Source of the DNA: Pyrrhosoma nymphula
Taxonomy: Eukaryota; Arthropoda; Insecta; Odonata; Coenagrionidae
Length of the DNA: 64,000 nt
NCBI GenBank assembly: GCA_963573305.1
Contig: OY754329.1
Coordinates: 66,709,084-66,773,083 of the forward strand
Direction: 5' to 3'
Part shown: piece by piece, positions 45,540 through 57,809 of the stretch
How the letters are laid out: each line of letters opens with the position of its first letter
Position numbering within the stretch: the first letter of the stretch is position 1
The notes under the pieces: model-generated
Database searches by the model: none
Told to the model about the DNA's origin: nothing
The model's input: only the letters and a program-made list of their open reading frames with translations
Program-made: the position numbers and the translations under genes

Positions 45540-46090
45540 CCCGGATTTGTAAAAAATGTACCTATGCATGTCTTTATTCATTCGCAAGGTTAAATTGATA
45601 GAACGGGATAAATTTTCACATTTGCAGTAATGGAAGTAGTTATGGAAGCAGTAATAGAAGTGCCAAAGCATTTCATTTTTCAGTCGCTGATTGCCCTTAC
45701 ATTTAATTTATTCATCTCTACAGGAAAAGTATTTTTATTTTATTACTCGTCAGCTTATTAATTTGGGCCACAACTCCCATTTGGAAAACCACTTAAAAGT
45801 TGCCAAACTCATGCCATCGAACGCATTCGGTAAACTTCCAAACCCCCTTCAAATCATTTAAAATTATTTTGGGCATATAAATTTGATTTTTTCATAATAT
45901 TTCAAAATCATGAGGATAAATCCTCTCTTGAGTAACCGTGAGATTCGTTAACTTGTAACTATATGAGAGTGACTCAAGAGGACCCTTAGGAAAATACCAC
46001 CAAACCTCCGATCTCTTTTCTGTGTACAAGCGGGACAATTTTTTCTTTCAACATTCGTCGTCAAAAGGTTCGGAAAAAAGTAACTGGCTC
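45540..46090. other. AT-rich stretch, no gene seen
   Basis: Nothing recognised. Confidence 0.45.
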
Positions 46091-46097
46091 AAACATA

Positions 46098-46306
46098 GGT
46101 GTAGCGAAACTTGGTGGCACTCGCTAGTGAAGAACATGACCCAAAGGAGAAGAAAGCATGCATAAGTCGTGGGATGAAGCGGTCGAGCCTTTTTCCAGAG
46201 GACCCTGTGGAAGTCCTTCGATAATTTTGCCCGCTCATCAATGCTTTGTTTGCGGTCAATGTCCTCTGATCCTCCACTAGTGAGTGCCACCAAATTTCGC
46301 TATACC
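46098..46306. mobile_element. Mariner/Tc1-type MITE, 209 bp
   Basis: TIRs of 32 bases at 46098-46129 and 46275-46306 match with three mismatches; they begin GGTGTAGCGAAACTTGGTGG and end CAAATTTCGCTATACC. TA stands immediately outside both ends (46096-46097 and 46307-46308), the expected duplication for mariner-type insertion. No transposase is encoded; the two minus-strand frames across it are chance. Confidence 0.85.
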
Positions 46307-46319
46307 TATACCTACCTCC

Positions 46320-47660
46320 ATGGTACATAAAGGAGTGCTAACCCCCATGAGATATCTGGGAGAGAAAAAAGGTTTGGAATTCCTGGGGGACCCGGAGTCC
46401 CAAGATTCAGATAATTCACCCAAGATTTCAACTCAATCACGCACCAAATAAAAGTCACTAGTACAATTTGAATTCATCAATAATAACAAACGCCGCTCAC
46501 GAATAAAGCCACGACAATATCCCACGCATTGTTGCTGAATGCATCTTTAGGATGGCTACCCTCTCTAACTCTTTTCGCAATATAAACATTTAGACAAGCC
46601 TCTTCGGAATACCTTTGAACTCAACGCTTAAGTGTGCTTAGTCGATCCGGCATTGAAAGCCTTAATATGAGTTGCTTGCAGAACTTTTAAAAGTTACGGC
46701 ATGTCGTTTGCAGAAGAGCATTGTTGCTAGTGTAAACAGCAACCAATCTAGCACTGAACTAACTCGTGAAAAATTTGTTTTCAGAGTAAAATCTCCGTAA
46801 ATGTCTTGCAGAAGAAACTTGCGGTAGTAACTTGCAAGTGTAAACCCACCATTACAATTAGATGAAGTTGTGCAGTTGCGTCTAGATGTCAGGAATCATG
46901 TCACATGCGGTTCATATAACCGAAATAAATATATTGTATGTGGTTTGTAAGGAATTATTTTCTCTTAAATAGAAAGCATTATATTTTCACGTTGTCACTT
47001 GCGCTGTTTATAGGTATACCTATCTGTCTGTATTGTTGCACTTCTTACGGAAACTATCAAAAATATAATTGAACCAGTCCATACTGATTAACATACGAAT
47101 TCGGGATTCTACGAAATTATTCGAATCGAAAGTATGAACAATAAACAATAAGCAGGAAACTGATATTTCGCTAAGCATTATAAGTCAATCGATGAACATA
47201 AGGGAAAGCTGACACTGAGAGACAATTAAAAGAATCAGAGTAAATGGTATTTTCAAATCAAGATAAAATAAGTTTGGATGCTATTGTACCTCAATTTTTT
47301 AAACATTTTCCAGGGCACTTAAAATATTTTGATTCTGTATGAGATATATAAAGGAAAATTAGATCATTGCTATTGGGGTACTGTCCGCAAATTCTATGGA
47401 TAGCTATTGCAATAAAAAAATATTTTTAGATGCTTGTGAATGATCACAAGTTGAGGTCAAAATAGGCAATACACGGAATAATTAGTTTAAGATCTGTCAT
47501 CCATATCGTCTGAGATTTTACTTTTGTAATTTAACATTTATCAGTTTATTTTCTTATATAAAATGCTAAGTGGAAGTGATTTCTTGAGAAATCCCATGCA
47601 CAGGAAATGCATAAAGTGTATATCTGAATTATCCATTTTTGTATCCTTGCCATTCTTTGT
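46320..47660. other. AT-rich stretch, no gene seen
   Basis: No coding or repeat signal recognised. Confidence 0.5.
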
Positions 47661-47674
47661 TTCATTGGATAAAT

Positions 47675-47775
47675 TTATGATAATTTATTTATCCATGATT
47701 TGTATTTTTTTTTAAATATTTATGTAATTTATTTATCCATAAATAAATAATTATTTATTTATCCATGATTTTATA
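47675..47775 (+). repeat. AT-rich irregular repeat
   Basis: ATTTATTTATCCATGATTT or a close variant occurs three times, with spacer runs of T and AAAT. Confidence 0.8.
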
Positions 47776-47879
47776 CTGTAATTCAATTTATATGTAGGGT
47801 GAACATCAGGAACAAAGAAACCAATTAATAAATTTATACCATAGAAGATTTTGACCCCTTAAGTTTTCATTGAAGGACA

Positions 47880-48230
47880 GAAACGGCAGGAGCTTTGGCG
47901 TTCACCACAGCACCACCCCTTTCCTATTTTATTCCTCCCTCCCTTCTCCTTTCTCTTCGGAATCCCACTCAAGTTTGATTCAGCCGGCCGTCGCTTTTGA
48001 AGGCAAGCCTAAAACGGAATTATCCCGGTGGAGGACCCAAGGACGAAAACGTCCTTCCTTGCACCATCGCTTTAAATCACTTGAAGAGGATTCGAGCCCA
48101 ACCAACGCCCAGTTCTCTCCCCCTTCATCCCTACAGAGCCGTAAACTCTCCGCAACCCCCGTTTCACCCTACTGCCCTCCTATCTCTCCCTTTCCATTCT
48201 TAGTCTCCTGGAACAGCCAGTGAAAACGGA
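47880..48230. other. GC/pyrimidine-rich island with overlapping frames
   Basis: Plus frames 47870-48223 and 47997-48203 overlap in different phases; both are rich in Ser and Pro. No recognised domain. Confidence 0.3.
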
Positions 48231-48239
48231 GGTGGAAGC

Positions 48240-48540
48240 TACAAAACACGAAACTCTTCCCCCTTTGCCAGTCCACTAAAGGCTGTTTTACACGGCATTC
48301 GTAAATCAGCGCTTAAATAGTTTAGTAGAAATTTTTGCACGCTGGCATGGCTGTCGAAGTATGAAGGTGACACTGAATGTTGCTGAGTAGACTAGATTTT
48401 GCATTCTTGCTTAATTACTTACCACTATTACTAACGCCTCATCTCGCAAAGTCTCACAAGATTACGTATTTTTCATGCTTTGGTATCACTTAGCATCCAC
48501 GAGTTAAATAGAATTGGTAATACCACCACAAACCAGCACA
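48240..48540. other. No gene seen
   Basis: Nothing recognised. Confidence 0.45.
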
Positions 48541-48544
48541 CTTG

Positions 48545-48612
48545 TGTGAATCCATACCCCGTGATATTGCGCAGATTGTTCTAACCATTTGAGCTATCCA
48601 GGTATCCCCTTC
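48545..48612 (-). repeat. tRNA-like remnant (minus)
   Basis: The minus strand reads GGATACCTGGATAGCTCAAA followed by TGGTTAGAAC, matching a tRNA A-box region, and then GGGGTATGGATTCACAC as a degenerate B box. The T arm is weak and the 3' acceptor side does not pair. It is read as a SINE head or tRNA pseudogene. Confidence 0.5.
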
Positions 48613-48904
48613 CACTGTGAATCCCATGGGAGCTTTTAGCGCTCCTAGGTTTAGGTTTCCTCAAGGATATCACATAATATCACGATTGCCCTAGTTGGTG
48701 CGCATAGCGCCACTGTCCACGAGGTGAAGTTCAAATTTAAGCACAATAGTGATTAATATTTCTATGACAAATGCAAATAACTGTAGAACAGGCCGCGAAA
48801 TACCTTAAACGGAGTTACCTCAAGATGGTCACACGCTTGTTTAAAATTCACAGAGAAAAAAATAATTCCCTTGGATTCAGACGAATTCCAGAGATTTCAC
48901 AGTG

Positions 48905-49010
48905 TAAGAGGAAGCCTGGTTAGAGTACTTGGTGCGGTATCGAGGGGACTGGGTTCGAATTCCAGTCCAGAGAAATGATTTTTTCACTGTCGCACAAAAG
49001 TGTGCGACCT
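48905..49010 (+). mobile_element. tRNA-related SINE, family C (plus)
   Basis: A box region AAGCCTGGTTAGAGTACTTG (about 48913), B box GACTGGGTTCGAATTCCAGTC at about 48947-48967 with a strong T-arm stem. GAAATGATTTTTTCACTGTC and the hairpin GTCGCACAAAAGTGTGCGAC (48989-49008) follow. Its 3' body resembles that at 1150-1195 (TTTTCACTGT). Confidence 0.7.
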
Positions 49011-49019
49011 AACAATGTA

Positions 49020-51165
49020 TGGAATCTTATCTAGTAAAGTATTATCTTTTAATTATTTTTTAAGCTTATATTGTGGATTGTGTTTCACTTGATTTACTTT
49101 AGTCCTTTAATTTAAATTGTATTGTATTCATTTTTCTGCTCAAAAGGAGAGCTACTCCTAGGGTAACAAAGAATATTATTATTTACAGCAGTGGTTGACT
49201 CCGTTGAATTTACTGCGCGGCCAGTTCCGCAGTTTCTTGAAAAAATTTAGTTAGTGGTAGTATCTTAACCCGTGTACTGCATGTTAGCGTGTTCGCCAAC
49301 GTAGTACTCTCCTAGTTTCTAGTTTTTATGTTATGTTTGTAGTAACTGTATCAAGCATCTACCTAATAAAAAGCCTCTCTCTTTATAAATGGCTTTTTCA
49401 GCGTAACTTTCCGAGTTTAACCCAGCTGACGATAAAGATTTTAACCTTGATTTTGCATGGATTTTCCATTCAAAGAAACCTGAACTTTATTTTTACAATA
49501 ATTAAAAATCTATAAATTAGAATCGATTTACTTTCATCTGGCTTCAATAGCTAAATGCTATTTTACACGACTCTTAGGTCAGCACTTAAATCAGTACGGT
49601 GATCATCGCCCAAAACTTGGAGCCAAATTCGAAAATTAAATTGAATTCGATACCTCAGATTCTCTGTTTATACGATGCTGATTTCCGTGCGCAAATGCGT
49701 TGCCTGGGGATTTGCTCAACTACACAACGTAATTAAACTGTGTCATATTCTGTAGGCATACCGTACAGTACCGAGAGGATCCTGAACCCCTAGCAGAACT
49801 GCCAAACCTGCTGCTTAATATATAGAAATTTCTATTTTTTTAATAATAAAAACCCGTAAAAATATTATTTAATCAGTTGTAATGAAACGAATATTTATTC
49901 CAATATCTAATTAAATAACCTATTAATTGTAAGTTAGAATGACCCCATTCTTCTGATTCGTTTTAGAGGGGAAAATATCAAGATAAAAATGTCTTTAGAT
50001 GTATTGGACAATTAATATGTTTTACCATATATAATTTTATTTCATTTAATACCACAAACGCCCCTACACTACGTGCTATAATTCAGTAAATGTTTCATCG
50101 TCTCTATGATCACCCCACCATAAAACTACCTTTCTTTAATTTTTTTAAACACATATTTAGTAAAATATAAAATGTTGTATACTTAGGTTAAGTAAAAATG
50201 ATGTATCCTTGAAAAGTAACACTAGAACTGAAAAATGAACTATATTGATGAAAATTTTATTTTAATGGCCATTTTGGCCTGCAACCGATGGCCTGCTCTT
50301 TGCCTGCAACCGAGGGCCAATCTCGCCACCTCCTCAGTACGGCTCTGATAGTGTGTACTATATTGTAAATACAAACAAGCTCCAGTGTAGTTATAAAACA
50401 CAGAAACACCTCAGAATAAAACACAGTGGAAACATTGCATGTGTTCATAGATGTGTTATCGTAAAAGTAAACTAAATGAAGAAAGCCAGAACTTCGAAGC
50501 GTCTAAAAATAAGATGAGTGTTTTGTATGTTTTTATATTTATTTCTATTTTTATACCTTATAAGTTTTTCCAGTTATTGTGCATTTCAAACTAAATATAT
50601 GTTCTTGTGCATTTACATCAACCCACATTTATTAACATTACAAGCCTCCAACCTTCCTAAATACAGCTCCTTGTCCGCTAACAACCTTCGCTTTGAAAAT
50701 ATCCAGGGCTGATATTATGCTCACTCGCTATCATAAGTATTCACGCCATAAATGTTGAAAGTAACGACAGGTTGCACTGTTTCTATGCTATTATCATTAT
50801 TATTTTTTATCCAACTTTAAGTTTCGGCAAGGGATGCTTTTTCAATTTTACATTTTATATGTTTGTAGTTCCGTAATCATTTTCACATTTTAGCATGACT
50901 GTTCCAACAGCATAGTAATTTTGTTATCGTTTGGCATATTAGCTTAACTGAAGTTATCCCTGAACCCGTAATGTATGAGTACGGTGTCCAAATTGCATGA
51001 GTAAAATAAAATTTCTATCACTGATAAGGAATTATTTTCTCGTTTAGCGCCATCTATATCCATTAAAACTGTTAAGAAATACCGGGAAGAACTTCAATAA
51101 AATATTCAGAAAAAAATCTTTATAGAAATAGCATTGGGCACAAAAAATCCAGAATATCAATCTGT
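49020..51165. other. AT-rich stretch, no gene seen
   Basis: A short tandem motif (GCCTGCAACCGA) is duplicated at 50277-50312. No coding recognised. Confidence 0.5.
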
Positions 51166-51171
51166 ATTTCG

Positions 51172-51360
51172 TATTATTATTATTTTGGTTTAACGTGCTT
51201 CGACGACAAAGGTCATTTCGCACACACTGTCTGCCAATCTGAGACGGGCAGCAGCACAAGGTTGAATAGGAGGATCACTCCTCAAAATTCTAGCCGAGCC
51301 CAAGGATGACTGACTTCAGGAACCGGAGTTTCCAACGTGACAGGCCGTCTGTCTGTCTTA
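51172..51360 (+). repeat. Dispersed repeat, copy 2 (TTTAACGTGCTTCGACG family)
   Basis: Second copy of the repeat at 12178-12400, preceded by a TAT trinucleotide run. It ends near the GTCTGTCTGTCTTAGCTGTC string, where similarity stops. Confidence 0.75.
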
Positions 51361-51364
51361 GCTG

Positions 51365-54300
51365 TCTTTCCTTAGCTGTCTTTCAATTTCACATATTTCT
51401 GTAATCCGTAATTATATATTTATTATTCAGCGCAGTAACAACAGAATAAAGTATAATCAAATACTAATATATAAAAATTGAAAGCTATCTGTGTGTCTGA
51501 GTCGCCATTTTTCTTGCTCATTAAAATATGAAATAATTGAGCTACGAGTTTGGTATTTGGAGTAAAATGAAACCTAGTCTTCACAATTTATAATTTATTC
51601 AACCGATTTATCTCAATCGATCGATAAACTGAGAAGTTTTAGCTTTTCACTCAAAAATTATATAATTTTAGAGCTTTTGCCAATTTCGTTGCTACGCATT
51701 TATTTTATTTTTGCCTAGCCTTGAAATACGCATTGCATGCAAATATACTTATGTATATGAATATACTTATATTTCAGCTCGAATTAAATTCCAAACAACT
51801 AAAATATATCGCAGAAGTAATAAGTGTCGATAAAAAGGAGGCTTTACGAAAAAATAACGTCTCACTAGTCATCGAGGGAGGTTTCAGGTTTGAAAGGAAG
51901 CGGCCGCCCCTGAAAATTTCAGTGGGGGTGAATATTTTGCGGCGATTGAGCGCTAGTCAGCTGCAGAGAGCGTCCTGACGTCATGATTTCAAAAGACGTG
52001 TTCTCATTGGCTGATATCCGCCGCCATCTAAAGCTCATGCATGTACTACAGCGCTTATTTGCCTCCATTTCACCATGTTACAGAATCACACAATTTTACC
52101 ACCCAGGTGGAGCATGGCAATGCCTATCTGGCTGATACTCGGCCAATATCAAGTTGATTGCGCTAAAACTTGCACGCATCCGTTATCCGAGTGCAGTTCA
52201 GCTACTTGTGTTGTTCGCTAGTATTTATTAACAATATGAGCTTCGAAATCTACCTGCGCCTGTAGGCCAATGCCGAAAGGGAATATTGCTTTTTTCTTAA
52301 TTATTTGCACCCATGATATGGCGTTCACATTTTGACGATTGGATGCCTGTAAGAAAGAAGAATTTAATTCTTGCATTCAATTATGTTTTACGTTTCTTCA
52401 TTGCATAAAAATTAGGTTTTCAATTCCAACATTATCAATTTTTCTCCTATTTAAACAGTGGCATAATTTCTTGGCAACCTGAGCAATGGATATGAACGGT
52501 AAATGTAGGCCTTTTACGGCTTACATTATATTGAATAAATAATTAAAGCAAATTCAGGGAGAGTTAGTTTTGGTATCTTTTACCCCCTTTCATTGTTCAT
52601 TTTACGGATTTTACATTTAGAAATTAGAGTATTTGCATTTAGAACGTCACATTGATTCATATAATTAGGGCTAATTGGTATGCGTAGTATATCACCTAGG
52701 TACTAATTAGAATGTTGTACACTGATAGAGACCTTCATACTACACCTATTAAACCTTAATATAGTCCTAGAGCTCAAGAGAAATGGCCGGGGTTCCAAGT
52801 TGCTTTAAGTCCCCAAATAACTGATTTTTATTAAGCCTCAATATGAATGAAGTAATGAGCCATTTACCTTGAAATTTTGAGCGTTTGTAGGTACTTATTT
52901 CAAATAAAAATTCGAATATTGAGTCTATTGGCGCTGGGAAAAAATCTCGCCTTAACTCACTTGAGTGAAAATATGCTCGAAGTTTATGACGACCTTCCCC
53001 ACACCCCCATTGCAAAACTGGATTAATTTTTTTGTTTTACTGTTATATAATTTAAAATATTTCAGCAAAATAGCTCGATAATATGCATCAATTAGCGACA
53101 AAACGGTCAAATTCCACTAGAAAGTAAAAAATAACTAATATGATACATGAGAAATCAGTTTCTCTTCTGTTTGAATGGAACTACTATATTATTTCTTACC
53201 TACACGTATCTCTGCCGTTGGGAATCATCGGACATTTCTGCTAGTTAGTTATAAAGAATTTATTATTGTTTTCTACGATATCCAAGATTCGGCCCTTGGG
53301 ATATTTTCACTACAGTGGTGGTTGCCGAAATATCGGTTCAGCTCTCGAGGGTTGAAAAAAAAGGACCATCAATTTTTTCACATAAAAGTAATATTACTGT
53401 GAAATTCCGGCGTTGGAGTACTAGAAAAAGTTGACAGGTATCGTGCATTTGACGAGGCAGGTAATTCCATTTGGGATCGGACAGCGGGGTCTATACGTAT
53501 GGTAGTGTAGTGGAGGGCTGTTTTATTCGTGTTTATTCCTCTGAGGGTTCTCTTGAGCGCAGGTATCAAGGATATTCCGAACGTGGCCTTCCGACCTAAC
53601 TCCTATTGCTGCATTTCATGAATACTTAACCCAGACATGTCTTTTTGAGATAGTTTTCAGTGCGTCTGGAAACTGGCACATTGTATTTATGGCAGATAGT
53701 TATCGTTCCAGGAGTATTAGAACCCAACGCAGTAACAAGAAGATCAAACCTAGTCCTTAGAACTTTACAAAAGTGAGAGGCGAGCGAATACATTTCTTAT
53801 AGGAGGAATATCTTGTTCAAACCATCAGGACAGCATAATTGGAGAAAATTTAGAGAAAGTTACTATTTGACTACTACAACTATTATTGGGTATAACTCGA
53901 ATAGTATTTTTATCCACTTAATTATTCCAGCAAAAATTAGAGAATATTACTTTTCGAATAATCTACCGGTTGAAACCCAAATGCTTCACCAAAACTTCGA
54001 TTACTAGCCGTTTAGCCATCCCATCAATGACCGATTCCTCCTTCGTGATTTATATAACTCGCCATAGTGCTGCTAATTAAGATGATGAAAATGCCCTTAT
54101 TGTTATCTTAAAATCACCAGCTTAGAATATGATATTCATGCATGGAAACAAGTCGTCTTAAGTATTATGCAAAGTTTAACTTTTTCACTAGGAGGCATTC
54201 CATTTTCTGTTGAGAGAAACTATTTTATCAGCTAGTGGTAGAAATAGCAAAGTGAAAAATATTTATGAATAAAAATTGTAGCATACGTACTTCTGTATAA

Positions 54301-54930
54301 AAATATTAGAAATACTGGGAGAAGGAATTGCAGAAACCGTGAGACAAAACCTTCAAATATAGATTGAATATGTTAAGTATATTTTATCGTCTTTCCTAAG
54401 ATGTCAAAAGATAACAAAGATTCCCAGCTCATTACTGTATATAGGTTATATCTGCAAGTATAATACTACTTTTTCTGTGAAAAATACCCCGAACAACATT
54501 ATCATTTTTGGGTGTGCAAAGTCTAAGAGCTTACATACGTGATAATTATTCATTTTCAGCAGCTGCTACGTTTTTTATTTGTGCAAATTCAATTCGAAAC
54601 AAGAGATTTCCCACATATTGTAGAATCTACTCGCATATTCTTAATGTATGGCTGATATGAATAGCATGTCTGATGCGAATCAACGGCAATATATGATCAC
54701 TTACCCCAGCCTTAGAAATGCATATGAGAATCTAGACTATAAAGAGTTTTACATCTTTTAAAACCAGATTAACCAATGCATCCTTAGTCATCGTAATTCA
54801 AAGTCAACTGTGGAATTACTCCTCGAGAAATTTTCGAATTCGGGTTTTGAACACAACGAATAATTTCCCGGTACATTAGCGAAATCGGGTCTTGAATACA
54901 ATGCTTCAAATGAGAGCGTAAGGCACTTAG
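51365..54930. other. No gene seen
   Basis: Unrecognised short frames at 51721-51978, 52767-53015, 53175-53402 and 53813-54007. The frame on 51721-51978 is mildly protein-like near its start but has no recognisable domain and no partner exon. Confidence 0.45.
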
Positions 54931-54944
54931 CCTACCACTACAGA

Positions 54945-55430
54945 GAAACAAAGTCTATATTTGCTGAAACCTCGAAAATGAAATGAGGAATAGAGTGAAC
55001 AAGGCTGCACCAGCCACAGGACGCTTAAAAATTTATCTGGAAAAATAAATATGCAAGTAAAGAATGCAAATCGTGCATGTATGAAACATGGGTCGTGCCC
55101 ATCTTGGCATGCGGTGCAGAAAAGCTAACTAAAACAACGAAAACTAAAAGACTAATGAGAACAACAGAAATGCGGACGATAAGAATGGTGATGGGCAACT
55201 AACACTTGGGTCGTAAAAGGAACATCAACTTAAGGCAGCAGGAAACAATAAGAGGCGTCATCAGGTGGTTAAGAGAGCGGAGAAGATACTTACTGGGATG
55301 TGTACGTTGGTAGAATGACAGACTCCCTTGCATCGCAAGAGATAACATTTCCAGGGGCTGGAGTTCAACAAAAATGGAAAGACGGAAAAATAGACGGAAA
55401 TCCACGTCTCAAGATCAAGGCTAATTTACA
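54945..55430 (+). pseudogene. Decayed LINE reverse transcriptase, C-terminal part
   Basis: The plus strand carries NKAAPATG/NLSGKIN-like pieces, then MYETWVVPILACGAEKLTKT, then TKRLMRTTEMRTIRMVMG and REQ-like and RERRRYLLGCVRW pieces. This is the order of LINE C-terminal blocks: PVLxYGxExxT, then R-TTEMRxxR, then a RRLxWxGHV-like end. A stop at 55199-55201 and shifts break the frame. It is distinct from the intact LINE and probably in the same group as 8590-9212. The minus frame 55199-55405 is the complement of this fragment. Confidence 0.72.
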
Positions 55431-55439
55431 GTCAAAAGC

Positions 55440-56130
55440 CGTCCTCTAGCCTATAACAAGATAGAAAAGAATTTTCGTATTCCTATGCGGTTCGGCCATT
55501 TCCTCTGCTGGGATTTTTGCCCAGAGTTGGCCTGGTCACAAAGTGCTTACAGAGAGGAATATAATGACGATGGCAGTAATACTTGTTGTAGCAATCCGCC
55601 ATGCTCTTATCCAGTTCCATCTCGGCCAGTCGAAGGAGTGGCGAAAAGAGAGATTAACTGAATTTTAGCGAGAAAAGATAGCTCGTAGATAATGCCCAAC
55701 GTGAGCATCATGTTTCATTTTGATATTTGTGACTAACTCAAAAGTTCAAAACCTGGCTGGTAATCCACCTCCTATGATCAGGACTAACCTGGTATAACAG
55801 GTGAATCTCTCACTTCAATATGTAGAAACTTGAATAAAAATATCACCGATTAAACCTGAAAAACATGGGGAAGAGAAAAAAGTATACCCTTATTGTAGTC
55901 GAACCACTGCACTGAAGAGGAACGCGCTGTACGTGTATAGTGAGACAGAACGGCGACGGTCACACATCCAAGGGAATCGTGTTAAAGACACGCCTGAAGA
56001 AATTTTAGTGACCCCTTTCAAAGTTTCGGCTTCGGTTAGGTATTCTGGTTTGTTTCCTGACGAGCTGAATCAAGTGGAATTATGGGGGCGAAAGGCGAAA
56101 GTCTTCCGCTGCCTTCCGATTGCTACTCAA
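55440..56130. other. No gene seen
   Basis: No recognised coding; the plus frame 55933-56133 has no domain. Confidence 0.45.
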
Positions 56131-56139
56131 TAAATTCAC

Positions 56140-56410
56140 TCCGCCCTTTCACCCACACAATTCTCCTCCCTTCCTTGCTCCTCTTCCCACTTAGCATTTT
56201 GGTCTACCATCCTTCCCTCTGCGCACTCTGGAAACCCCTTATCCACCCCTACAACCCCCTTCACACATACAAACCCTCCCTCACGTTTCTCGGCTGTTTA
56301 TACCCTTCTCTCCTTCTCCGCTCCCTTCGCCTCACCCAGCCCCAGGTCCTTCCTCTTAGCCATATTCCCGTTCTTTCCACCCAGTCCTCCGTCTCCTCCT
56401 GCGCCGTTTA
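56140..56410. other. Pyrimidine-rich island
   Basis: C- and T-rich with many CCCTTC/CCTCC runs; the plus frame 56082-56411 is rich in Leu, Pro and Ser because of composition and is not a supported gene. Confidence 0.3.
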
Positions 56411-56419
56411 AAGAGGCTC

Positions 56420-57715
56420 TCTGTAAACATGCCGATTGTTTTACTTTCCCCTTCAGAGGAAATTGGGAACTGCTCGCATCTCTTTGAACTTAATTAAGAA
56501 GCAATATAAAACCTTGTTACAGAGTATCTTTCAGGCTAATTTTATACTAATCATTTCCGTTTGGCTCAAAGAAACATCGTGTCTTCGGCCGTAGACGGCT
56601 ATTCTTTAACGTTTTCTAGTTAGCTTGAATAGAGTACGCAAAGTTGTTAGCCTTTTCAATATCCGCACCACGTGCAGCTTTCCCTTTTAACTGTCACGGT
56701 GCTCTATCGAAAAATAAAAAGTATAAAAAATGTGAAACCAAAGCATTTTGCGTGCGACCTCACTCGGAGATTGGAAGGATCATTACGGAACATTGGGGGG
56801 TAGGTAAACGTGGTGGAGCGATAATATTTAAAAGATAGTGAGGTATTTTTTTATTGCAACACGTTACATCAGAGTTGAGGGTTCTCTATTAGCTTAGCCA
56901 AGTACTAGCAAAGTGTAGGAATACATTTCAGGGTTCTTAGTAAGTTAGAATTATTTAGGCATTCAAAATAATATCCATATATAAATATATTACACCTTAA
57001 TAATTGAGAAGAGTGGTGTTGGAAAATATTATTTTAGCTATAATAACGCTGCTGGTCTGGGCAATGGAACCTATTTACAACGAAAAATATCTCCTCTTCA
57101 TCAGATGGGCCGATCTCTCATTAGAGTTCAATCAATACGCCTAAGTTGAAAATATCATGTGTGGCCGTATGAATCACTTTCACCCCATAATTATCCATGA
57201 ATAACTTACTCTTACACGAGTTACCACACACCTTAATGGTCTCATAGGACTGTAATGTCAGGTGGCGTAGGAAACTCAGTTAAGTTTTTTTACTTCACAA
57301 TTTACTCCAGGGATTCAGTAAATTGAGTATAAAAATAGCTATTCCCCCTAGAACAGGTATGGAAAGTACATATAACAGGATGGAGAAAAAATATTCAATA
57401 GAGAACGTGATATCATTGATGAAAATTCCCATAACAAGTGATGGAAATACTAGGTGTAAATAATATAAAAATAATTATTATTTTGGAAAGATATTTCCGT
57501 TAGTAATGGCGTGATAATCAGCTTCGTTATACAAATACGAGGTTTGCAAGACAGTTTATAAACTATAATATCTGAGGAAGCATTGAGGTCAGAAGATTTT
57601 ACTGAATCCTTTTCCATGCCCATTTTCTGTCCTGATGAAAGAACAAAAGGAGTTGTGCGACCATATATTTAATTTGCAAATAAATTAAATAGATACAGTA
57701 AGTAATAAAACGTGA
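56420..57715. other. AT-rich stretch, no gene seen
   Basis: CTCCTCTTCATCAGATGGG at about 57092-57110 resembles the end of the CATCAGG module, preceded by CTATTTACAACGA at about 57070. No coding. Confidence 0.4.
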
Positions 57716-57721
57716 CTTGCC

Positions 57722-57800
57722 GTTTTTATTAGTATACATATCACCGTGCTTCAAGTAAATTCCAATAGCATTAATGATGACTATGAATACTAATAAAAAC
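57722..57800. repeat. Short inverted repeat
   Basis: GTTTTTATTAGTAT at 57722-57735 and ATACTAATAAAAAC at 57787-57800 are perfect 14-base arms around a 51-base loop. The element is unassigned. Confidence 0.7.
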
Positions 57801-57809
57801 AGGAAAGAT

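Noticed and set aside
56082..56411. 109-codon Leu/Pro/Ser-rich frame
   Set aside because: It is explained by the pyrimidine-rich composition and has no domain.
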